The notes beneath the pieces are model-generated. The model was not told the DNA's origin. It worked only from the letters and a program-made list of their open reading frames with translations, and made no database searches. The position numbers and the translations under genes were made by a program. Of a stretch of 64,000 nt of DNA, positions 45,262 to 54,010 are shown piece after piece; positions within the stretch are counted from its first letter, which is position 1, and each line of letters begins with the position of its first letter. The DNA comes from Massilia endophytica (GTDB lineage: Bacteria > Pseudomonadota > Gammaproteobacteria > Burkholderiales > Burkholderiaceae_D), in contig NZ_CP088952.1 in assembly GCF_021165955.1 (NCBI RefSeq), positions 5,323,551-5,387,550 on the forward strand, written 5' to 3'.

Positions 45262-46941
45262 ATGTTATCGAGAAACGATCTGATCGAGGTTTCAGCGCCG
45301 CGGCGCCGGGTCCTGCGCATCCTGTGGATCGACCCTGGCCGCACCGTGGCCTATGTGTTCGACGTCAATGCCGCTGCGGGCGAGGCCGAGCTCGTGCGCC
45401 TGCAGGCCCTGCAGGCGGATGTGGAGGAGGGCAGGGCGCGCAGGCTGGACGCCGACCCCTTCCTCGTCATCGTCAACCAGGAGCTCCTGCCCCCCAGGCA
45501 TATTGCCGTGCGCGAGCGCGCCTGGGCTGTGGTGCAGGCTCTCGCAGGGATGGAACCGGCCATCTACCAGCCGCGCAAGCGCGGCCAGCTGATCGCGGAG
45601 TACACGGCGCGGCATGGCATATCGCATCCCACCGTCTACCGCTACTTGCGGCGCTACTGGCAGCGCGGGCAAACCCCCAATGCGCTGCTGCCCGATTACG
45701 CGAACTCCGGCGCGCCGGGCAGGACGCGCTCCTGTTCCGAAGGCGTGAAGCGCGGACGGCCGCGCAAGGACGCCGCCTCGCCTGGCGTCAACGTGGACCA
45801 GGCGATGCGGCGCATCTTCCGCGTCGCGAGCGCGAGCCATGCCGCCACGGAGCCGCGCTTCTCGCGCCGTGCCGCCTACGAGGCCATGATCCGGGACTTC
45901 TTCGGCCTCCGCAGCGTGGACGCCGCAACGCGGCGCGTGCAGCGCGACCCGCCCGGCGGCGACGTGCCCAGCTTCGGCCAGTTCAGCTACTGGCTGGACC
46001 AGGATGGATTTCCCGCCCAGCCAGCATTTCCCCTGCCGCTGTCCGCGCAGGCAAGGGTGGCCGCACCCGGCGCGCCCGGCGAAATATTCCATCTGGAAGT
46101 GGCATGCGCGGATGTGCAGCTCGTATCGCATGCCGACCGCAGCCTGCTTGCAGGCAGGCCAAACCTGTATGTGGTGAGCGACGCCTTCAGCGGCCTGGTG
46201 GCCGGCGTGTATGCCAGCCTGGAGGCGCCGTCATGCCAGCACGCCCTGATGGCCATTGCCAACTGCGCTGCGGACAAGGCAGGCTTCTGCGGGCGCTACG
46301 GCCGCAGCATTGATGCGTGCGAGTGGCCGGCCCGGCATCTTCCCGCCGTGCTGCAGGCGGCACCGGAACTGCTGGCGAAGAAGGGAGAAGAGAGCCTGCT
46401 CAACAACTTCGGTGTGCGCTGCGTTCCCGCCAGGCCGGCGCCGGGAGCATGGAGGCAAGCGGTGGAGAAGCGCTTCGGTCTGCGCGATGCGGCGGAAGGC
46501 CCGCCCGATACCCCCACGCTTGGCCCCCTGGATGCGGCCATCGACATCGGCCAGTTCACGCGCATTGTGATCGACAGCGTGATCGAACATAACCTGGGCC
46601 AGCGGGATGGACCTGCGCCGGTGCAGCTCTGGGATTGGGGCCTGCGCCAGCGGGGCTCGCAGCTGCGGCAGTATCCTGAAGAGGTGGTGCGCTGCTGCCT
46701 GCTGCCCGTGGCGGAAGCGGCGGTGACCCCCGAAGGCATCTGCCTGCACGGCGCCTATTACAGCTGCGCCCTGGCCGTGGAGCAGCGCTGGTTCGAGCGC
46801 GCCCGCAGGCGCGGGCGCTGGCACGTGCGCGTGGCCTATGACGTGGACGATCCCGATACCATCTATCTGCTGGACGCGGCTTCACCGCTGCAGTTCCAGC
46901 CCTGCCGCATAAGCCGCCGCAGCCCGCCTGCGCAAGCCTGA
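45262..46941 (+). CDS. TnsB/TniA-like transposase protein with substituted catalytic Asp residues
   Basis: The 559-residue protein aligns along its length with Tn7 TnsB-type DDE proteins: an N-terminal DNA-binding region with a helix-turn-helix (HGISHPTVYRYLRRYWQRG, about 120-140), an integrase core (about 270-410, with LVSHADRSLLAGRPNLYVVS and SGLVAGVYASLEAPS), and a Mu-type C-terminal beta domain. The catalytic sites look lost: E279 occupies the first Asp position (LEVACAD instead of a DAT-type motif), A366 replaces the second Asp (AAPEL instead of DRGEL), while E402 in VEKRF remains. The frame is intact. No TnsA, TnsC or terminal repeats are adjacent. ATG 45262 is favoured; a weak AAGG precedes it. 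Confidence 0.75.
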   Translation: MLSRNDLIEVSAPRRRVLRILWIDPGRTVAYVFDVNAAAGEAELVRLQALQADVEEGRARRLDADPFLVIVNQELLPPRHIAVRERAWAVVQALAGMEPAIYQPRKRGQLIAEYTARHGISHPTVYRYLRRYWQRGQTPNALLPDYANSGAPGRTRSCSEGVKRGRPRKDAASPGVNVDQAMRRIFRVASASHAATEPRFSRRAAYEAMIRDFFGLRSVDAATRRVQRDPPGGDVPSFGQFSYWLDQDGFPAQPAFPLPLSAQARVAAPGAPGEIFHLEVACADVQLVSHADRSLLAGRPNLYVVSDAFSGLVAGVYASLEAPSCQHALMAIANCAADKAGFCGRYGRSIDACEWPARHLPAVLQAAPELLAKKGEESLLNNFGVRCVPARPAPGAWRQAVEKRFGLRDAAEGPPDTPTLGPLDAAIDIGQFTRIVIDSVIEHNLGQRDGPAPVQLWDWGLRQRGSQLRQYPEEVVRCCLLPVAEAAVTPEGICLHGAYYSCALAVEQRWFERARRRGRWHVRVAYDVDDPDTIYLLDAASPLQFQPCRISRRSPPAQA

Positions 46942-47234
46942 TTCCTTCATCCCCCCCCAGCAGTCCGCAGCACGCCGCCGGAAGGCCGCGTGCTCTTTTT
47001 TTGCATTGCAATGGTGCGCCGCGCCATGCGCCGTTTTTTTCTGGTGAAGAAAAACAAAGTGCATTGAAGTAGGCCTTTCTTCTGCTTGGCTTCTTCGATG
47101 ACGGCCTGGCCATGAAACATGTTTATTCGGTTGAAAAAAAGAGTGCTTTCGCATCTGCCGTGGCATGCCGATTGCTTTGGTACAGGTAAGCAAGTGGCAC
47201 TGCCAGGTTTTTCCAATAGAAGATGAGGAAGCAG
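46942..47234. other. Longest intergenic region; lower G+C, T-tracts
   Basis: This 293-base gap separates the TnsB-like gene from the amine oxidase operon. It is richer in A+T than its surroundings. T7 tracts near 46995-47001 and 47034-47040 flank a G+C-rich stretch (about 47011-47032) that can form a short imperfect stem, so the second tract may end the upstream transcript. The promoter of the oxidase operon should lie in 47100-47220, but no clear -35/-10 pair stands out. Confidence 0.35.
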
Positions 47235-48812
47235 ATGCAAAGTCCAAACACACGGCGCGCATTCCTGCACCGCGCCGCCGCAGTAGGTGGAACAGGGCTC
47301 CTGTTGAATACCCTGGATGCGTGGGGAATGGGAATCGCCTCCCGCATCACGGCGCCTCCGCTCCTGAGCGGCAGCGGCAAGGGAAAGTCGGTCGTCATCC
47401 TGGGCGCCGGCCTGGCGGGCATGACGGCAGCCTATGAGTTGAACAAGCTCGGTTACCGCGTGCAGCTGCTGGAAGCGCGCCGCTTTGCGGGCGGCCGGTG
47501 CCAGACGGCGCGCAAGGGCTTCACGCTGACGGAGCTGGGCGGCGAACCCCAGCGCTGCGAATTCGACGAAGGCCACTATATCAACCACGGGCCATGGCGC
47601 ATTCCCCTGCACCACCAGTCCACGCTGCATTACACGCGCGAGTTTGCCGTGCCGCTGGAGGTCATGGTGAACGACAACGACCATGCCTTCGTCTATCTCG
47701 AGAATGGCGGGCCGCTGTCGCGCCGGCGCCTGCGTCCGGCGCAGATCAAGGCCGACATGCGCGGCCATGTGGCCGAACTGCTTGCCAAATCGGTCCAGGA
47801 CCATACGCTGGACCGGAAGCTGAGCGAGGACGACCAGCGCCTCCTGCTGGACTATCTCGTGCACGAAGGACAGCTCGACAGCGGGGACCTGCGCTACAAG
47901 GGCCGCAGCGGCAGGGGCTACGCCGTCAATCCGGGCGCCGGCATGAATCCCGGGCCTGGCCTGGCGTCGGACCCTTTGGGCTTCCGCGACCTGCTCGCCT
48001 CCCACGTGAGCAATGTGTACAGCGCGGTACAGGACTTCCCGATGCAGAACACCATGTTCCAGCCTGTGGGGGGCATGGACGCGATTGCAAAGGCTTTCGA
48101 AAAGCGGGTGGGCCGTTTCATCCGCTATCAATCGGAGGTGCAGACCATCCGCCATGGCGAGAACAAGGTCATCGTGGGCTACAAGGACACGGAAAGCGGC
48201 AGGCAGCACAGCGCCGTCGCCGACTACTGCCTGTGCGCGATTCCCCTGTCCGTACTGCGCATGATCGATACCGATTTCTCCGGCAAGTTCAAGGCGGCCG
48301 TCAAGTCCGTGTCCTACGCGCCCGTCGGCAAGATCGGCTTGCAGATGAAGCGCCGTTTCTGGGAGGAGGACGAGCACATTTACGGCGGCCACGTGTTCAC
48401 CGACCTGAAAGGAATCAACACCATCTCCCTGCCTTCCTCGCAGTGGCAGAAGAGGAAGGGCGTGCTGCTCGGCTACTACAACTACCAGACGGCCGCCATC
48501 GAGATCAGCGCGATGACGCCGGCGGAACGCGCCGAATTCGCGCTCGCTGCGGGCGAAAAGATATTTCCGGCTTACCGCGAATCGTTCGAAAAGGCCTTCT
48601 CCGTCGCCTGGCACCGGGTGCAATACAACCTGGGCGGCTGGGCGGAATGGAGCGAGGAAGCGCGCAGGAGCGCCTATCCCGTGCTGCTGGAAGGCGAAGG
48701 CCGCGTGCTGCTCGCCGGCGAACATCTGAGCTATCTGACGGGCTGGCAGGCGGGCGCCATCGAATCGGCGTGGCAGCAGCTGGCCAGAATCCATGAAAGG
48801 GCAAGCGCATGA
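47235..48812 (+). CDS. Tat-exported flavin monoamine oxidase-family enzyme
   Basis: The 525-residue protein has a twin-arginine signal (TRRAFLHRAAAVGG) and the FAD-binding motif VVILGAGLAGMTAAYEL, followed by the amine-oxidase motif LLEARRFAGGRCQTARKG. The C-terminal FAD segment is RVLLAGEHLSYLTGWQAGAI with ESAW. The family oxidises amines or amino acids to imines. Export with FAD bound fits Tat. The adjacent cytochrome and RidA genes suggest it works as a dehydrogenase, as in NicA2-type enzymes which use a cytochrome instead of oxygen. ATG 47235 is preferred over 47223 because AGGA at 47226-47229 fits it. The next start overlaps its stop by 4 bases. Confidence 0.85.
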   Translation: MQSPNTRRAFLHRAAAVGGTGLLLNTLDAWGMGIASRITAPPLLSGSGKGKSVVILGAGLAGMTAAYELNKLGYRVQLLEARRFAGGRCQTARKGFTLTELGGEPQRCEFDEGHYINHGPWRIPLHHQSTLHYTREFAVPLEVMVNDNDHAFVYLENGGPLSRRRLRPAQIKADMRGHVAELLAKSVQDHTLDRKLSEDDQRLLLDYLVHEGQLDSGDLRYKGRSGRGYAVNPGAGMNPGPGLASDPLGFRDLLASHVSNVYSAVQDFPMQNTMFQPVGGMDAIAKAFEKRVGRFIRYQSEVQTIRHGENKVIVGYKDTESGRQHSAVADYCLCAIPLSVLRMIDTDFSGKFKAAVKSVSYAPVGKIGLQMKRRFWEEDEHIYGGHVFTDLKGINTISLPSSQWQKRKGVLLGYYNYQTAAIEISAMTPAERAEFALAAGEKIFPAYRESFEKAFSVAWHRVQYNLGGWAEWSEEARRSAYPVLLEGEGRVLLAGEHLSYLTGWQAGAIESAWQQLARIHERASA

Positions 48813-49207
48813 GGCTGACGCAGACCGTTGTTGTGGCAATCCTCCTGGCGTCCGCCCTGCCTCACGGCGTGCTGGCGGCCGATGGCAAGGCGCTGTTCGC
48901 CGCCAACTGCGCGGCCTGCCATCAGGCCAGCGGCAGGGGCATTCCGGGCGCCTTTCCTCCGCTGGCGGGCAGCGCCTTCGTGCAGGGCCCTGCCGACGAG
49001 GTGGCGGCGGTGCTTCTGAAGGGGCGCGGCGGGATGCCCGATTTCAGCGCAGTCCTGAACGACGAGGAGATCGCAGGAGTGCTGAGCTACGTGCGCGGCA
49101 GCTGGGGCAACAAGGCGGAGGCGCTGGACCAGGCCAGGATCGCCGCGCTGCGCAGCCAGCTCCAGGTGCCCGCGTTCGCGGGCGGCGCCATGTCGAACAA
49201 GCACTGA
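48809..49207 (+). CDS. Periplasmic class I c-type cytochrome
   Basis: The 132-residue protein has a cleavable signal peptide (residues 1-23, ending GVLA), one haem-binding motif C34-A-A-C37-H38 and a probable axial Met in GRGGMPDFS. The PPLAGSAFV and EIAGVLSYVRGSWGN segments are typical of small mono-haem cytochromes paired with periplasmic dehydrogenases. Its ATGA overlap with the amine oxidase gene indicates co-translation, so it is the probable electron acceptor of that enzyme. Confidence 0.9.
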   Translation: MRLTQTVVVAILLASALPHGVLAADGKALFAANCAACHQASGRGIPGAFPPLAGSAFVQGPADEVAAVLLKGRGGMPDFSAVLNDEEIAGVLSYVRGSWGNKAEALDQARIAALRSQLQVPAFAGGAMSNKH

Positions 49208-49236
49208 CCCTTCCACCAACAGAAAGAGAGCACTCC

Positions 49237-49731
49237 ATGAAACCTCGTTTTGCGCAGGTCCTGTTGCTGTCCGCTGCCCTCGCTGGCGGCTCCGCCCGGG
49301 CCCAGGACATCGTGCGCCACAAGATTCCCGGCTCCGATTTCCCGATCGCCCAGGCGGTCACCCTGCCTCCGAACGCCACCATTCATTTCATCAGCGGACA
49401 GGTGCCGCCGGTCATCGACAGGAGCGCCCCGGCCGAGTCGCTCGCCGCCTACGGCGATACGAAGACGCAGACGGTGGGCGTGCTGAAGAAGATCGAGGAA
49501 GTGCTGAAGTCCATGGGGCTCGCCATGGGCGACGTGGTGAAGATGCAGGTCTTCCTCGTCGGCGATCCCGCCAAGGGCGGTCGGGCCGACATCAAGGGCT
49601 TCATGGAGGCCTATACCCAATTCTTTGGCGGCCCCCAGCCCAATCTTCCGGCGCGCGCCGTGATGCAGGTGGCGGCGCTCAACGTGCCCGGCTGGCTGGT
49701 CGAGATCGAAGTGGTCGCCGCCAAAAAATAG
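49237..49731 (+). CDS. Exported RidA/YjgF/UK114-family protein
   Basis: The 164-residue protein has a signal peptide (KPRFAQVLLLSAALAGGSA, cleavage near ARA-QD) in front of a RidA domain. The domain keeps the key Arg (R140, in LPARAVMQVAAL), which binds the carboxylate of imine substrates in RidA enzymes, and the VKMQVFLVGDP and MEAYTQFFG segments. RidA proteins hydrolyse reactive enamines/imines to ketones and ammonia. Export is unusual and matches the exported amine oxidase upstream. AGAAAGAGAG precedes ATG 49237; the gap to the cytochrome gene is 29 bases. Confidence 0.88.
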   Translation: MKPRFAQVLLLSAALAGGSARAQDIVRHKIPGSDFPIAQAVTLPPNATIHFISGQVPPVIDRSAPAESLAAYGDTKTQTVGVLKKIEEVLKSMGLAMGDVVKMQVFLVGDPAKGGRADIKGFMEAYTQFFGGPQPNLPARAVMQVAALNVPGWLVEIEVVAAKK

Positions 49732-49783
49732 TTCGTTCCACTCCTGCAGTCCTAGTTGTTCTATACCTAAAAAGGAAAGATCC

Positions 49784-52249
49784 ATGCACAAGGGAATCAT
49801 CAAAACGGGCGCCGCCGCCATGGTCCTGCATTCGGGCCTGGCATTTGCAAATCCAGAGCCGGCGGCAGCGCCGGAGCCTGCGGGGCAGGCAGAAAGCGCG
49901 GCCGCTGCGCCGGTCTCGCTGAGCGCCGTCATCGTGACGGGCACGCGCGCCAGCGGGCTGAAAGCGGAGAACAGCGCGTCGCCGATTCAGGTCCTCGATT
50001 CCGCCTCGCTGCTGCGCACGGGCCAGCCGGACCTGATCCAGGCCCTGGCCCAGAACCTGCCTTCGTTCACGGCCCAGGCTTTCGGCGGCGACACCGCCAA
50101 CCTGACCCTGTCGGCCCGGCTGCGCGGCCTGAGCCCGAACAATACCCTCGTGCTGGTCAACGGCAAGCGCCGCCATGGCACTTCGAACCTCGCCGTGCTG
50201 GGCGGCGCCTACCAGGGCGGCGCGGCGGCAGACCTGAACTACATCCCCCTCGCCGCCATCGACCATATCGAGGTGCTGCAGGACGGCGCCGCCGCGCAGT
50301 ATGGCACCGATGCGATTGCGGGCGTGGTCAACATCATCCTCAAGTCCAACAACAAGGGCGTGAGCGGCAACGTCAACGGCGGCGGCTACGCGGATGGCGG
50401 CGGCCATACCGGCGACGGCACCGCCAATATCGGCTTCACCCCTGCGCAGAACGCCTTCATCAGCCTGACCGCCGAGTCCAAGTATCACGGCTACAGCGAC
50501 CGGGGCGGCATCGACCCCCGCGTGCTCGATCCAGGCAATATCAAGAAGATGCCGCTCCTGCAGGCGCCCGGCTATCCCCACCTGAACAAGATTTCCGGCG
50601 ACGCGCAATACCATCTGAACACGCTGGCCCTGAACGCCGGCTACGACATCGACGACGACACCTCGCTCTACGCCTTTGCCACCTGGGGCAAGAAGCATGC
50701 GCGCGCACATGAAAACTACCGCATGCCGAACCGCCTTCCGGCCGTGTATCCGCTGGGCTTCGATCCCAAGGAGACCATGCGCGAGACCGACTATGCCTTC
50801 ACCGCGGGCGCCAAAGGCAAGCTGGCAGGCGCCTGGAACTGGGAAATCAGCACGACGTATGGCCGCGACAAGGCGGAGATCGGGGTGGAAGACACGGGCA
50901 ATGTCTCGCTGTACAACGATACCGGCTTCACGCCGACCGTATTCCATGCGGGCGACTTCATCGCCAGCCAGTGGACCAACAACTTCGACCTGAGCCGCGA
51001 TGTCGACATGGGCTGGGCCAGGCCCTCCACCTTCGCCATGGGCCTGGAACACCGCCGCGACGAATACGAGATCGGCGCTGGCGACCCGTACTCCCGCTAC
51101 AAGGAGGGATCGCAGTCCTACCCGGGCTTCTCGCTGACCGACGCTGGCCGGCATAGCCGCAACAACCGGGCGGTTTACCTGAACTTCATCAGCTTCCCCC
51201 TGGCGGGATGGACGGTCGACCTGGCGGGCCGCTACGAGCACTTCAGTGATTTCGGCAATGCCAAGGTGGGCAAGCTGACCAGCCGCTACGACTTCAGCGA
51301 CGCCTTCGCACTGCGCGGCACTTTCAGCAACGGCTTCCGCGCGCCGACGTTGGCCGAGCAGTACTATTCGGCCACCAATGTGTCGCCGACCAGCGCCTTC
51401 GTGCAGCTCGCGCCGAACTCCCAGGGGGCGAAACTGGTGGGCATCGACGGCCTGAAACCGGAGGCATCCACCAACCTGAGCGTGGGCTTCGTCCTCAACC
51501 CGGCGCGCAATATGTCGCTGACGGTGGACGCCTACCAGATCAAGATCCGCGACCGCATCGTGGGTTCCGGCGCCCTCTATGGCTCCGGCGGAGCGGTGAA
51601 CTCGCCGGCCGTGGTGGCGGCGATTCTCGCCAACGGCAATGTGCTCGATCCCACCGTCAGCGACACCGGCATCAACATCTTCTCGAACGCCGTGAACACC
51701 CGTTCGCGCGGCCTGGAAGTGGTGGCAAGCCTGAACAGCAACTACGGCGATTACGGCCGCGTGGACTGGAGCGCCGCCGCCAACTGGAACCAGGTGCGCG
51801 TAACCAAGGTGAACCAGGCGCCTGCCCAGCTGCTGCCGCAAAGCCTGCTGGACCGTACTGCCATTTCCAACCTGGAGACTGCATCGCCCAAGACCCGCAT
51901 CAATCTGGGCGCGCTCTGGAAGCTCGGAAACTGGACCGTCAACCTGCGGGAGGCCTTGTACGGCAAGTCGCACAACTTCGAGTCGCCGGACGGGGGCGCC
52001 TATTACAGGAACGAGATCGGCAGCACGGCGGTCACGGACCTGGAGGTGGCCTACCGCTACAACGCCAACTGGACCATCACCGTCGGCGCGAACAACCTGT
52101 TCAACGAGTATCCGGACCAGGTGAACGCGCAGCTGCTGTCGGTGTACCGGGCCAACCTGGATAACAGCGCCGTCACGATCTATCCTTCGTTCTCGCCCTT
52201 CGGCATCAACGGCGGCTACTACTACGCGCGCGCCAGCTTCAAGTTTTGA
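49784..52249 (+). CDS. TonB-dependent outer-membrane receptor
   Basis: The 821-residue protein has a signal peptide, a TonB-box region (VSLSAVIVTGTRASG), a plug domain (about 50-180, with NTLVLVNGKRRHG and IDHIEVLQDGAAAQYGTDAI), and a beta-barrel ending in YYYARASFKF with terminal Phe. It should import a scarce nutrient across the outer membrane with energy from TonB/ExbBD. It lies 52 bases after the ridA-like gene with a good AAGGAAAG site before ATG 49784. Its ligand is probably related to the amine substrate of the upstream enzymes, which is inference. A strong terminator follows. Confidence 0.9.
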   Translation: MHKGIIKTGAAAMVLHSGLAFANPEPAAAPEPAGQAESAAAAPVSLSAVIVTGTRASGLKAENSASPIQVLDSASLLRTGQPDLIQALAQNLPSFTAQAFGGDTANLTLSARLRGLSPNNTLVLVNGKRRHGTSNLAVLGGAYQGGAAADLNYIPLAAIDHIEVLQDGAAAQYGTDAIAGVVNIILKSNNKGVSGNVNGGGYADGGGHTGDGTANIGFTPAQNAFISLTAESKYHGYSDRGGIDPRVLDPGNIKKMPLLQAPGYPHLNKISGDAQYHLNTLALNAGYDIDDDTSLYAFATWGKKHARAHENYRMPNRLPAVYPLGFDPKETMRETDYAFTAGAKGKLAGAWNWEISTTYGRDKAEIGVEDTGNVSLYNDTGFTPTVFHAGDFIASQWTNNFDLSRDVDMGWARPSTFAMGLEHRRDEYEIGAGDPYSRYKEGSQSYPGFSLTDAGRHSRNNRAVYLNFISFPLAGWTVDLAGRYEHFSDFGNAKVGKLTSRYDFSDAFALRGTFSNGFRAPTLAEQYYSATNVSPTSAFVQLAPNSQGAKLVGIDGLKPEASTNLSVGFVLNPARNMSLTVDAYQIKIRDRIVGSGALYGSGGAVNSPAVVAAILANGNVLDPTVSDTGINIFSNAVNTRSRGLEVVASLNSNYGDYGRVDWSAAANWNQVRVTKVNQAPAQLLPQSLLDRTAISNLETASPKTRINLGALWKLGNWTVNLREALYGKSHNFESPDGGAYYRNEIGSTAVTDLEVAYRYNANWTITVGANNLFNEYPDQVNAQLLSVYRANLDNSAVTIYPSFSPFGINGGYYYARASFKF

Positions 52250-52263
52250 GCGGGCATGACAGG

Positions 52264-52302
52264 CGGAGCAAGGCGCGGTATGCTGCGCCTTGCTCCGTTT
52301 TT
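52264..52302 (+). terminator. Rho-independent terminator after the TonB-dependent receptor
   Basis: A 13-base perfect stem (52264-52276 with 52285-52297) with an 8-base loop and TTTTT at 52298-52302. It begins 14 bases after the receptor stop and ends 13 bases before the hydrolase start, so the hydrolase is probably expressed by readthrough or has weak expression from this operon. Confidence 0.88.
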
Positions 52303-52315
52303 CATTGAGGACCGC

Positions 52316-53212
52316 ATGCTGAAGATCATCCGCCACTCGCTTTGTGCCGCCGCCGTGGCAGGCAGCGCAGCTTCCGCCGCCGCGCCCATGACGCTGCAGG
52401 ACTACCTGGCCCTTGATGGCCGCCAGCCGGACAGGCGTATCGCCTACGGCGCGGCGCCTTCGCAGTTCGTGGAGCTTTTCAAGCCCCAGGGCATGGGCCC
52501 CTTCCCGGTGGTGGTGCTGATCCATGGCGGCTGCTGGACGGTGCAGTTCGGCGGCATCCGCCAGATGCGCAATATGGCCAGCGATCTCGCCGCCCAGGGA
52601 ATCGCGGTATGGAATGTGGAGTACCGCCGCCATGACGAAGCGGGTGGCGGCTACCCCGGCATGTACCAGGATGTGGCGCAGGCGGTGGACCTGCTGAAGC
52701 AGGAAGCGCAGGCCAGCCAGCTCGATCTGGGGCGCGTGGTGGCCGTGGGCCATTCCGCCGGCGGCCATCTCGCGCAATGGGCCGCATCGCGCCACAGGCT
52801 GCCTTCGTGGAGCCCCGCCTGGGTGAAGGACCCCTTGCCGATTCCGTCAGTGATCAGCCTTGGCGGGCTGGCCGACCTGCGCCTGCAGGCGTCCCTCATC
52901 AAGAGCAGCTGCGAGCGCGACACCGGGCAGCTGGCGGGCAAGCCGAGCGCGCAGCGGCCCGACGTGTTCCTGGACACTTCTCCGGCCGAGATGCTGCCCG
53001 CGCGCATCCACACGGTGCTGATCCACGGCGAGCATGACAATGTGTCGCCGCTGTCCACGGGCGAGGCCTATGCCCAGCGCGCCCGCGCCGCGGGCGACAC
53101 GGCCACGGTGCTGATGCTGCCGGGCGGCAGCCACTACGACGAGGTGGCGGCCACCTCGCCTTCGTGGAAGATCGTGTCGGCCGAGATCCGCAAGGCCCTC
53201 GGCCTGAAGTAG
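52316..53212 (+). CDS. Exported alpha/beta hydrolase (formamidase/esterase-like)
   Basis: The 298-residue protein has a signal peptide (IIRHSLCAAAVAGSAASAAA) and an esterase core with oxyanion-hole motif HGGCW, nucleophile elbow GHSAGGHLAQWAAS, Asp in HGEHDNVSP and His in GGSHYDEVA. The HGGxW and VGHSAGGHLA pattern resembles kynurenine formamidase and related enzymes, but esterases share it. Position after the receptor suggests it handles the imported compound. ATG 52316 with GAGG upstream is preferred over an earlier in-frame start at 52256 that lies across the terminator. Confidence 0.82.
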   Translation: MLKIIRHSLCAAAVAGSAASAAAPMTLQDYLALDGRQPDRRIAYGAAPSQFVELFKPQGMGPFPVVVLIHGGCWTVQFGGIRQMRNMASDLAAQGIAVWNVEYRRHDEAGGGYPGMYQDVAQAVDLLKQEAQASQLDLGRVVAVGHSAGGHLAQWAASRHRLPSWSPAWVKDPLPIPSVISLGGLADLRLQASLIKSSCERDTGQLAGKPSAQRPDVFLDTSPAEMLPARIHTVLIHGEHDNVSPLSTGEAYAQRARAAGDTATVLMLPGGSHYDEVAATSPSWKIVSAEIRKALGLK

Positions 53213-54010
53213 TCAGTACCTGTCGTACTTGCGCGCGTCGCCCCGTACTTTGGCGGCGGGGTATTTCGCGGCATTGAGCCCCATCTTCTCCAGCGCCGCC
53301 GCGCGCAGGTCCACATCCAGCTTGTCGGCCAGCTGCACGAGGTAAAGCAGCACGTCCGCCAGCTCGTGGCGCACGCCTTCGCGCGCCGCCTCATCCAGTT
53401 CTCCCGGTGCGCCGGTATGCAGCCACTGGAAGTGCTCCGCCAGCTCCGCCGCCTCCACCGTCAGCGCCATGGCCAGGTTCTTCGGCGTGTGGAACTGTTC
53501 CCAGTCCCGTTCCCTGGCGAAGGCGCGCGTCCTGCCGCGCAGCAGCGTGAGCGCATCCGCAGGCAGTTCCTTCTGCATGAACACACTCAGCGGGTCGTCG
53601 GGATAGCCGCCGAAAGGGCCGCAGCGCTGATAGCCCTGGCGCTCGTAGAGGCCCAGCGCCTCGGGCTGGGATATGCCCGTTTCCAGCGCCAGAATGTGCC
53701 TGCCGCGCGCCGCCGCCGCCATCTCCAGCGCATCGAGCAGGCGCCGCGCCACGCCCTGGCCCCGCGCAGCAGGCCGTACATACATGCGCTTGAGTTCAGC
53801 GTAGCCGGCCGCCAGCACCATGGCGCCGCAGCCGACGGCTGCGCCCTGGGCGTCGCGCGCCACGGCGAACAGCACCTCGGGACGCGCCAAGGCGTCCATG
53901 TCGAGGGCGAAAATACTCTCCTGGGGGTAGAGCGATGAGAGGTAGTTGTCCAATTCCGACAACAAGTCCACAACGTCCTGCTGGCGGGGCGATTCGAATG
54001 CGATCTGCAT
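53213..54010 (-). CDS. GNAT acetyltransferase fused to a MazG-type nucleotide pyrophosphohydrolase
   Basis: The 265-residue protein has two joined domains. Residues 1-145 are a GNAT acetyltransferase with acetyl-CoA loop R83-GQGVA88 in VRPAARGQGVARRLLDALE. Residues 152-265 form a MazG-like dNTP pyrophosphohydrolase with E186/E189 in VEAAELAEHFQW and E216/D219 in HELADVLLYLVQLAD, the metal-binding acidic residues. No Met codon or stop separates the halves in this frame. In many genomes these are separate genes. It converges with the hydrolase, stops abutting. ATG 54010 begins the GNAT fold directly. Confidence 0.85.
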   Translation of the reverse strand: MQIAFESPRQQDVVDLLSELDNYLSSLYPQESIFALDMDALARPEVLFAVARDAQGAAVGCGAMVLAAGYAELKRMYVRPAARGQGVARRLLDALEMAAAARGRHILALETGISQPEALGLYERQGYQRCGPFGGYPDDPLSVFMQKELPADALTLLRGRTRAFARERDWEQFHTPKNLAMALTVEAAELAEHFQWLHTGAPGELDEAAREGVRHELADVLLYLVQLADKLDVDLRAAALEKMGLNAAKYPAAKVRGDARKYDRY

